A stretch of 8,616 bases of DNA. Origin: Thermofilum sp. ex4484_15. Its GTDB lineage: Archaea > Thermoproteota > Thermoprotei > Thermofilales > EX4484-15. Where the stretch lies: positions 1 through 8,616 of the forward strand of contig NJEH01000030.1 of NCBI GenBank assembly GCA_002254595.1, in the 5' to 3' direction. Shown one piece after another: positions 1 to 5,445 of the stretch. Each line of letters starts with the position of its first letter. The first letter of the stretch is position 1. The position numbers were made by a program, and so were the translations under genes. The notes beneath the pieces are model-generated. The model saw nothing but the letters and a program-made list of their open reading frames with translations. It was not told the origin of the DNA and ran no database searches.

Positions 1-1869
1 AGCTTTCTCATCTGGAGGCGGTACGTAGATAATCCTATCGAACCTACCAGGCCTTAGAAGGGCCGGATCCAAGATATCCGGCCTATTAGTAGCACCGATT
101 ACTATCACGTTCCTTAAAAGAGTAATTCCATCCATCTCCGTTAATAGCTGGTTAACTATTCTATCCGTTACCCCGCTATCGGTCCTAAACCCTCTCCTGG
201 GGGTTATGGAATCTATTTCATCAAAAAATATTATACACGGAGCTGCCTGCCTAGCTTTCCTGAAGATCTCCCTAATGGCTTTCTCGGATTCCCCTACCCA
301 TTTACTGAGGATTTCTGGTCCCCTTACGCTTATGAAGTTAGCTTCACTCTCGGTAGCTACCGCTTTAGCTAGTAAGGTCTTACCGGTACCAGGAGGCCCG
401 TAAAGTAATATGCCCCTAGGCGGCTCTATACCCATTTTCTCGAAATAATCCGGATACTTTAACGGCCATTCCACGGCCTCCCTAAGTTCCTGCTTTACCT
501 CCCCTAACCCTCCTATATCCTCCCAGTGAACTTCGGGTACCTCTACATATACTTCCCTCAACGCAGATGGCTGAATATCCTTCAACGCCTCCATGAAGTC
601 CTGTTTAGTAACCTTCAAACTTTCTAATACCTCGGTAGGTATCTCCTCCCTTTCTAAATCTATTTTAGGTAAGAACCTCCTTAGAGCGTGCATGGCAGCT
701 TCCCTACATAAAGCAGCTAAATCAGCTCCCGTAAAGCCATGGGTTATTTCAGCTATTTCATCTAAATTTACGTCGTCCGCTAGGGGCATATTCCTAGTAT
801 GAACTTGGAGAATCTCCCTCCTAGCGGTTTTATCCGGTACCGGTATAGCTATTTCCCTATCGAACCTACCAGGCCTCCTTAGAGCGGGGTCTAGTGCATC
901 GGGCCTATTAGTAGCACCGATTACTACTACTTGTCCCCTAGACTTAAGCCCGTCCATTAAAGCTAGCAATTGCGCTACCACTCTACGCTCTACTTCCCCC
1001 GTTACCTCCTCCCTCTTGGGAGCTATGGCATCTATTTCGTCTATGAAAATGATGGCCGGAGCGTTTTCTTCTGCCTCCCTGAATACCTCCCTTAACCTAG
1101 CTTCCGATTCCCCGTAGAACTTACTCATTATTTCAGGTCCGTTAATAGCTATAAAGTGGGCTCCGCTTTCATTTGCTACCGCTTTAGCTAGTAAGGTCTT
1201 ACCGGTACCAGGAGGCCCGTAAAGTAGTAATCCCTTAGGAGGCTCTATACCGAGCCTCCTAAATAGCTCTGGATGTTTTAAAGGCAATTCAACCATTTCC
1301 CTTATCTTCTGCTTAGCTTCATGTAAATCACCTATATCCTCATAGGTAACGGCTGGTATAGCTAATTCGATTTTAGCTGGTTGAGACCTTAACTTAATCT
1401 CCGTCGATTCTACTACCTGCACTAGGGGGCTAGGTCTAGTGTTTATCACTACTAATCTTAATGCCATACCTAATACCGGTATAACTAGAGTATCTCCTTT
1501 AGCTACAGCCCTACCTATAAGTTGTCTCTTGACGTAATCGACGAAATCTTCCCCGAACCTTATCTCCTCCTCTGCGGGAGCTAAGGTAATCAAGGTAGCT
1601 GGTCTTACATTAGCCTTCCTAACTTCTACTAGATCCCCTAACGATACTCCAGCATTTTGCCTTAATAATCCATCCATCCTCACTATGCCCTTACCCTCAT
1701 CCTCTACATAGGCCGGCCAAGCTATAGCTACCGTACTCTTTTTGCCCCTTATCTCAACTATATCCCCGGGTGAAATCCCTAGCTTTCTCATAGTTCCCTT
1801 ATCTAGCCTAACGATACCCCTACCCACGTCCCGTTGTTTGGCTTCAGCTACTCTTAATTCCACCATCAT
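1..1869 (-). CDS. cdc48: CDC48/VAT-type AAA+ unfoldase (3' end outside window)
   Basis: Double-ring AAA+ ATPase of the CDC48/p97/VAT family, a cytosolic unfoldase that uses ATP to extract or unfold proteins, often for the proteasome. The 623 codons seen begin ATG-ATG-GTG at 1869 (1866 is an equally possible start). Residues 1-170 form the N-domain (double-psi barrel plus four-stranded part). D1 has Walker A GPPGTGKT at 218-225, Walker B IIFIDE at 273-278 and the second-region-of-homology motif near 319-338. D2 has Walker A GPPGTGKT at 491-498 and FFDE ending at 550-551. The frame leaves the window just after the D2 RPGRFDR arginine-finger segment. Roughly the last 100 residues of a typical family member are missing, so any C-terminal proteasome-docking motif cannot be judged. 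It starts 34 bases after the GTPase stop with no clear promoter or strong ribosome binding site, so it is probably co-transcribed. Family assignment is near certain. Confidence 0.97.
   Translation of the reverse strand, partial: MMVELRVAEAKQRDVGRGIVRLDKGTMRKLGISPGDIVEIRGKKSTVAIAWPAYVEDEGKGIVRMDGLLRQNAGVSLGDLVEVRKANVRPATLITLAPAEEEIRFGEDFVDYVKRQLIGRAVAKGDTLVIPVLGMALRLVVINTRPSPLVQVVESTEIKLRSQPAKIELAIPAVTYEDIGDLHEAKQKIREMVELPLKHPELFRRLGIEPPKGLLLYGPPGTGKTLLAKAVANESGAHFIAINGPEIMSKFYGESEARLREVFREAEENAPAIIFIDEIDAIAPKREEVTGEVERRVVAQLLALMDGLKSRGQVVVIGATNRPDALDPALRRPGRFDREIAIPVPDKTARREILQVHTRNMPLADDVNLDEIAEITHGFTGADLAALCREAAMHALRRFLPKIDLEREEIPTEVLESLKVTKQDFMEALKDIQPSALREVYVEVPEVHWEDIGGLGEVKQELREAVEWPLKYPDYFEKMGIEPPRGILLYGPPGTGKTLLAKAVATESEANFISVRGPEILSKWVGESEKAIREIFRKARQAAPCIIFFDEIDSITPRRGFRTDSGVTDRIVNQLLTEMDGITLLRNVIVIGATNRPDILDPALLRPGRFDRIIYVPPPDEKA
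356..407. repeat. 52-bp perfect direct repeat, copy 1 (D2 Walker A of cdc48)
   Basis: This stretch is identical base for base to 1175-1226, in the same reading frame 819 bases apart. It encodes the D2 Walker A region (LLYGPPGTGKTLLAKAVA). Identity extends through all synonymous positions, which protein conservation alone would not require. Confidence 0.9.
1175..1226. repeat. 52-bp perfect direct repeat, copy 2 (D1 Walker A of cdc48)
   Basis: Partner of 356-407, encoding the D1 Walker A region. Two shorter exact matches flank the same pairing: 34-54 with 856-876 (RPGRFDR segment) and 80-104 with 902-926 (IGATNRP segment). Together they suggest local homogenisation of the two AAA+ modules. Confidence 0.9.
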
Positions 1870-1903
1870 AACCACTTTAACATGAAGTATTTACCGATTA
1901 CAC

Positions 1904-3055
1904 CTAAATAGCTATTTCTACTAAATCCCCATCTCCCAGAGGGGATTTCAATCCTAATTTCTGGGGGTTAAACTTAAACCTATTGCTCCAAACTTTAACG
2001 TACTTAACTTCCCCTAGTATCCTATTACCGAGTACCTTCTCTATTAGATCTAAAACAATGGAACCTTCGTTTAAAGTTACCGGTATAGGAGTAGAACCAG
2101 GGGTCTTGACGTAGACCAATATAAGGTTTAAAGCTTTCATAATAGCTCTGCATAGCTCCCTCTTTAAATTCTCACGAGGAATTTGAGGGGAAAACGGATA
2201 CGCCTTTAACCTCAACTCCCTACATGCCCCTTCTAACTTATTAAAGTTATCCCTACTCACATCATATTTCGTAGCTAATACTAATGCGGGTTTATGTTGA
2301 TAGCCTAATATTGCGTTAACCACGTCCTCAGCACTAGCTTCGCCTGAGACCTTAACTATAACGTCGCTAATACCTAGGTCATTTAGTAAGTTCCCTAATT
2401 TCTTACATTCCATGGGATCTAGCCCTAATATGGTAATACCGCATCCCCTCCTCCTTTCCACTCGTACTTCGAACTTTTTAGGGCTAAGTAGTATTCCGGC
2501 GTCACTTAATTCACTCACTATAACTTTTAATTGGTAAAGAGGATCGTAAGAAAGATCTATTACTAGTATTATTACGTCAGCGTTCTTAGCTAAGGTAAGT
2601 ACCTGAAGCCCCCACATAGCTCCCTTAGATGCCCCCTCTATTAGTGCCGGAGCCTCCACTAGCTGTATGCTTAAATCACCGTATTGAAGCATCCCAGGTA
2701 TAGGCAGTTTAGTCTCGAAAGGCCTCTCCGCAATGCTGGGGTTAGCATTAGTTAAGTACTTTAATAGAGTACTTTTACCGCTATTAGTTAGCCCTACTAA
2801 TACTGCTTGAGCCATTCCACTCTTCCTTATAAAGAACTTAGGTCCTCTTTTACCTCTTTTACGCTTCCTTTCCTCTATTTCCCTCCTTAACACCGCTATC
2901 TTATGCCTTATTTGGGCTCTTAGTTTAGCAGTACCTTTATGTTTAGGTACTGAAGACAGGAAATCCTTTAATGCTTCTAGTTTCTCCTGAGGCGTTCGAG
3001 CCTCCATTACCCTAAGCCATTTAGCTTTAGCTTCCGCAGGTAGGTTAGCTGGCAA
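1904..3055 (-). CDS. DRG/OBG-like GTPase with C-terminal TGS domain
   Basis: Predicted cytosolic translation-associated GTPase of the DRG branch of the OBG superfamily, 383 residues. A basic helical N-terminal region (about 1-80, rich in Lys/Arg at 57-75) precedes the G domain. G1 is GLTNSGKS at 88-95, the PFETKLPIPG switch-like segment is at 112-121, and G4 is TKYD at 262-265. A TGS domain occupies about 310-383. The G3 motif is abnormal: DRG proteins have DLPG followed by IIEGA, but here it reads EAPA-LIEGA at 134-142, losing the canonical Asp and Gly. Hydrolysis may be weak or use another mechanism. The start is TTG at 3055, supported by GGGAGG four bases upstream and by the absence of any better start. 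The stop is TAG. It lies directly upstream of cdc48 on the same strand, probably as the first gene of that operon. Known DRG proteins bind ribosomes; the role here is inferred. Confidence 0.9.
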   Translation of the reverse strand: MPANLPAEAKAKWLRVMEARTPQEKLEALKDFLSSVPKHKGTAKLRAQIRHKIAVLRREIEERKRKRGKRGPKFFIRKSGMAQAVLVGLTNSGKSTLLKYLTNANPSIAERPFETKLPIPGMLQYGDLSIQLVEAPALIEGASKGAMWGLQVLTLAKNADVIILVIDLSYDPLYQLKVIVSELSDAGILLSPKKFEVRVERRRGCGITILGLDPMECKKLGNLLNDLGISDVIVKVSGEASAEDVVNAILGYQHKPALVLATKYDVSRDNFNKLEGACRELRLKAYPFSPQIPRENLKRELCRAIMKALNLILVYVKTPGSTPIPVTLNEGSIVLDLIEKVLGNRILGEVKYVKVWSNRFKFNPQKLGLKSPLGDGDLVEIAI

Positions 3056-3065
3056 CTTCCCTCCC
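3056..3065 (-). promoter_or_regulatory. Ribosome binding site deciding the TTG start of the GTPase
   Basis: On the minus strand this reads GGGAGGGAAG immediately before TTG 3055. The GGGAGG core has a four-base spacer, a strong archaeal Shine-Dalgarno sequence, and it supports the non-ATG start. Confidence 0.75.
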
Positions 3066-3087
3066 TATACGTTAAGTACAAAAGATC

Positions 3088-3098
3088 CTTTATAATTA
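3088..3098. promoter_or_regulatory. TATA-like element between the divergent GTPase and cysteine-rich ORF
   Basis: CTTTATAATTA on plus, TAATTATAAAG on minus. For the minus-strand GTPase it predicts transcription starting near 3067, just ahead of the GGGAGG site, giving a short leader. For the plus-strand ORF it predicts a start near 3115-3120, at its GGGGGTGAT sequence. A single box could serve both directions. The minus-strand use is the better supported. Confidence 0.55.
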
Positions 3099-3113
3099 CT
3101 ATTAAGGAAACAA

Positions 3114-3122
3114 GGGGGTGAT
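3114..3122 (+). promoter_or_regulatory. Strong Shine-Dalgarno sequence ahead of a CTG codon
   Basis: GGGGGTGAT matches the archaeal anti-Shine-Dalgarno complement (GGAGGTGAT) almost perfectly. Three bases later, where a start codon is expected, lies CTG 3126 and no ATG, GTG or TTG. It is the main evidence that the downstream cysteine-rich ORF is translated and from where. Confidence 0.6.
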
Positions 3123-3125
3123 ACT

Positions 3126-3410
3126 CTGAACCGAAAGTACTGTTCATTCTACCTGCCTACTAGTCATGGACACAGATGCGTATTAATTGGAGTAGAGGAA
3201 TGGAGATTACGTAAGGTGAAATTACTGACCTATTGTAATAATGGTGGTAAAGGCTGCCCTGTCCTAAGCGCTTATTATAGGAATTCCTCTAACGGCTTAC
3301 CGGAACTTAAGGAGGTCAGGCCCCTAAATCCCAGAAAGTATATGGCGCCGGGGGTGGGATTCGAACCCACGCGCTCCAAAGGAGCACCGGGTCTCCCATC
3401 TGAGCCCTAA
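3126..3410 (+). CDS. Small cysteine-rich, probably metal-binding protein; CTG start, 3' end antisense to tRNA-Ser
   Basis: A 94-residue ORF if started at CTG 3126, which sits three bases after a near-perfect GGGGGTGAT. The only conventional in-frame start is GTG 3216, which would discard two of the four cysteines. Cysteines are at 6, 18, 37 and 44, in the pattern YC-x11-C ... YCNNGGKGCP. The YC-x(6)-CP arrangement resembles small archaeal proteins that bind zinc or an iron-sulphur cluster; that is recollection of pattern, not a family match. From about residue 74 the frame crosses the opposite-strand tRNA-Ser, where it encodes the nonsense-like GVGFEPTRSK tail, and its TAA lies inside that tRNA's intron. 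The natural C-terminus may therefore have been lost, or the frame may have shifted before 3343. The function is unknown. I believe the N-terminal 65-70 residues more than the tail. Confidence 0.5.
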   Translation: MNRKYCSFYLPTSHGHRCVLIGVEEWRLRKVKLLTYCNNGGKGCPVLSAYYRNSSNGLPELKEVRPLNPRKYMAPGVGFEPTRSKGAPGLPSEP

Positions 3411-3461
3411 TAAACGGATCAATCTCGAGCCCGGCGCCTTAGTCCGCTCGGCCACCCCGGC
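3343..3461 (-). tRNA. tRNA-Ser(CGA), with a ~31-nt intron and encoded CCA
   Basis: Class II tRNA on the minus strand. The acceptor stem GCCGGGG pairs with CCCCGGC, and a D-arm with GGCCGAGCGGACTAAGGC follows. The anticodon stem CCGGG/CCCGG carries loop CTCGAGA, giving anticodon CGA (codon UCG). A long variable arm (GCTCC-TTT-GGAGC) and a T-arm with GGTTCGAATCC follow. The discriminator base is G, which favours Ser over Leu (A in archaea). CCA is encoded at 3343-3345. An intron of about 31 bases (plus-strand 3395-3425 region) interrupts the sequence after the base 3' to the anticodon, the canonical 37/38 site. The exact cut is ambiguous by one base because of a repeated A. Removing it leaves about 85 nt plus CCA. 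Confidence 0.92.
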
Positions 3462-3486
3462 TCGGGAGTAATATAATTGTTGGTGA

Positions 3487-3497
3487 CTTTTAAATTT
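3487..3497 (-). promoter_or_regulatory. TATA box for tRNA-Ser
   Basis: On the minus strand this reads AAATTTAAAAG, centred about 32 bases before the tRNA 5' end, in the right place for an archaeal TATA box. It is nearly symmetric, so it could also drive orc1/cdc6 to the right with transcription from about 3519. Confidence 0.6.
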
Positions 3498-3568
3498 AGC
3501 TCATTAACCTCTATAGGATCTATTTTAGCCAATTCATTTAAGTGGGCATATTAGCTAGTGCATCTACT

Positions 3569-3575
3569 GGAGGAG
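3569..3575 (+). promoter_or_regulatory. Ribosome binding site deciding the orc1/cdc6 start
   Basis: GGAGGAG with eight bases before GTG 3584. It favours GTG 3584 over the upstream in-frame GTG 3542, which has no such site and directly follows a TAA. The shorter protein also fits the family N-terminus. Confidence 0.7.
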
Positions 3576-3583
3576 AAGTAATC

Positions 3584-4777
3584 GTGGACATACTGGATAG
3601 GCTATTCGAGAATTATGCTAAAAATGTAAGGATATTCAAGAAAAGGGAAATACTCTTACCTGAATACGTACCTGAGGAATTGCCGCATAGGGAGGAGCAA
3701 ATTTTACAATTAGCTAAGATTATAGCCCCAGTACTAAGAGGTTCTAAGCCCCCCAATGTGTTCATTTACGGTCTTACCGGTACAGGTAAAACAGCAGTTA
3801 CTAAGTACGTACTTAGGAGATTACTCCTAAAGGTAAAAAGTGGCGTCCTCACGGCTTATATCAATTGTAGGAAGAGTAGTACCAATTACAGAGTTTTAGC
3901 GGAATTGGCCTCTGCCGTAGGTAGGCCTGTCCCATTTACCGGGCTTTCAACTACTGAAGTACTAAAGAGATTTACATATACCCTAGAAAATAGGGGAGGT
4001 ATACTACTCATAGTACTTGACGAAATAGATTGGCTGGTTAAGAGGAGTGGCGACTCAGTACTGTATTTCCTTACAAGAATTAACGAGGAATTGAGTAGAT
4101 CTAAGGTAGCCATTATAGGTGTAACTAATGATCTTAAATTCATGGAGTACTTAGATCCTAGAGTTAAGAGTAGTTTAGGGGAGGAGGAGTTAGTCTTTCC
4201 GCCTTATAATAATAGGGAGTTAGAGGACATACTTAGGAGGAGGAGCGAGGAAGCATTTTACCCTGGGGTATTGGAGGAAGGAGTTATACCACTTTGCGCA
4301 GCTATAGCTGCCAAGCAAAATGGGGATTGCAGATTAGCTTTAGATCTATTACTTAAGGCAGCCGACCTAGCAGAAAGGGAAGGGGCGAGCAAAGTTAGTG
4401 AAGAACATGTAAGGATGGCTCAAAGGGAAGTAGAACGTAATCTAATAGTAGATACCGTTAAGTCCATGCCCCTTCACGTTAAGTTAACTTTACTAGCTAT
4501 CCTCTCACTGGAAAAGAATCGCGTAAAGAACATAACTACTGGGGAAATATATGAGAAGTACAGAAATCTTTGTAACCGTATAGGGGTAAGTGCAGTTTCC
4601 CAGAGGAGGATTAGCGATATAATTAATGAACTAGATATGTTAGGGATAATTAATGCTAGGGTAGTAAGCTTAGGCAGATATGGTAGGACTAAAGTTATTA
4701 AAATAGTAACTAGCGAGGAGAGTATTTTGGAAGGACTAAGAAGGGATATTAACTTGAGTTCTCTACTAAGTAAGTAA
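3584..4777 (+). CDS. orc1/cdc6: Orc1/Cdc6 replication initiator
   Basis: Origin-binding AAA+ initiator that recognises replication origins and helps load the MCM helicase, 397 residues. The hallmark N-terminal segment RIFKKREILLPEYVPEELPHRE is at about 16-37. Walker A GLTGTGKT is at 63-70, Walker B LIVLDEID at 142-149, and sensor 1 GVTND at 179-183. The sensor 2 region NGDCRLALDLL is at 247-257; the usual form is GDARRALDLL. A C-terminal winged helix follows at about 290-375, with recognition segment VSQRRISDIINELDMLGII (338-356) and wing GRYGRTK (364-370). Length and motif order match crenarchaeal Cdc6-1-like proteins. An extended version from GTG 3542 would add 14 poorly conserved residues. 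It is divergent from tRNA-Ser. The origin often found beside such genes is not visible here. Confidence 0.97.
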   Translation: MDILDRLFENYAKNVRIFKKREILLPEYVPEELPHREEQILQLAKIIAPVLRGSKPPNVFIYGLTGTGKTAVTKYVLRRLLLKVKSGVLTAYINCRKSSTNYRVLAELASAVGRPVPFTGLSTTEVLKRFTYTLENRGGILLIVLDEIDWLVKRSGDSVLYFLTRINEELSRSKVAIIGVTNDLKFMEYLDPRVKSSLGEEELVFPPYNNRELEDILRRRSEEAFYPGVLEEGVIPLCAAIAAKQNGDCRLALDLLLKAADLAEREGASKVSEEHVRMAQREVERNLIVDTVKSMPLHVKLTLLAILSLEKNRVKNITTGEIYEKYRNLCNRIGVSAVSQRRISDIINELDMLGIINARVVSLGRYGRTKVIKIVTSEESILEGLRRDINLSSLLSK

Positions 4778-4846
4778 TACTCATGCTACGCTTAGGAGCA
4801 TTAATACGTTACAGCACAGCTAATTAATTCTAATAGGGATGTCCGT

Positions 4847-5370
4847 ATGCGTAAATTAGCTGTGATACTCATAGCCGTTTTGACGCTAATTCCCTATACT
4901 TACTGTATATCCAATTTAAAAGAAGCAACTTATAAGTATGAAATTCCCATATATAGGTTTACAATAGCTAAAGTTTCTGGCGTTAAGGTAAACTATATAG
5001 AAGGATTAAAGATGACTTTAAGCATTTATTTTTACATTACATAAATTATAGAATAAAAATTGTGAATTACAGTTTCTGCTTTAACTCAACATCTTACATC
5101 ACCGTATTTAGATGCATAGTATTGAATTGCGTACGTAAAACACTTAAGACCTATACGGCGGACTTTTCGTGGCTACTATGGCCATTAGGTTTAGACTTTA
5201 TAAATAACGGCTTTAACGAAACTAAAAACGGACTTTACTGGGGCAGCGTAGTGGAGGGTATACCCACTAAGGTAGCAGTTAAATTACCTCCTCAAGAGGA
5301 GCCGTATAAGGCCTGGGGTACCGTTTACGGCCATTGTCACGCACACGTATGGTGGAGCGAACATAGCTAG
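4847..5370 (+). pseudogene. Exported hypothetical protein split by a frameshift
   Basis: Two adjacent ORFs look like one gene of about 174 residues. The first frame (4847-5044) starts ATG with a typical signal peptide: MRK, a hydrophobic core to about residue 17, then a possible cleavage after YTYC. It continues to a TAA at 5042-5044. The second frame has no stop from 4987 to the TAG at 5368-5370, so the two overlap by nearly 60 bases. Adding one T to the T5 run at 5029-5033 would fuse them smoothly, giving a chain rich in Tyr, Phe and Asn. The C-terminal half has two Cys pairs (FCFNS, RCIVLNC), several N-x-S/T sites and an ending with GHCHAHVWW that could bind metal. The cause could be a genuine mutation, a homopolymer sequencing error or -1 slippage. 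I do not recognise the family. The MFS gene follows on the same strand. Confidence 0.6.
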
Positions 5371-5414
5371 GATGGTTTCGTTTAAGTGATCGCTAAGGGG
5401 AAATTAAAACAAAG

Positions 5415-5423
5415 TTTTTATAG
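5415..5423 (+). promoter_or_regulatory. TATA box for the MFS gene
   Basis: TTTTTATAG is centred about 27 bases before ATG 5446. This predicts a leaderless transcript beginning at that ATG and argues against the upstream GTG 5386. Confidence 0.55.
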
Positions 5424-5445
5424 GATTACCTCGCAGTTAATAGAA

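Noticed and set aside
206..403. Plus-strand ORF of 65 codons
   Set aside because: It lies wholly antisense to the strongly conserved D2 domain of cdc48 and its translation has no recognisable features.
593..802. Plus-strand ORF of 69 codons
   Set aside because: Antisense shadow of the cdc48 D1-D2 linker and D1 end.
3343..3461. tRNA-Leu reading of the class II tRNA
   Set aside because: Discriminator G, the GGCCGAG D-arm and the CGA anticodon after intron removal all indicate Ser.
3462..3583. Replication origin next to orc1/cdc6
   Set aside because: No origin recognition box pair (TTCCASTGGAAAC-like with a G string) is present. CTACTGGAGGAG at 3564-3575 is only a weak match and is better explained as the ribosome binding site.
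3886..4143. Minus-strand ORF of 85 codons
   Set aside because: Antisense to the Walker B and sensor region of orc1/cdc6; no promoter or ribosome binding site.
4783..4801. Hairpin ATGCT...AGCAT just after orc1/cdc6 as a terminator
   Set aside because: Only five base pairs with a nine-base loop and no T-tract; too weak to call.
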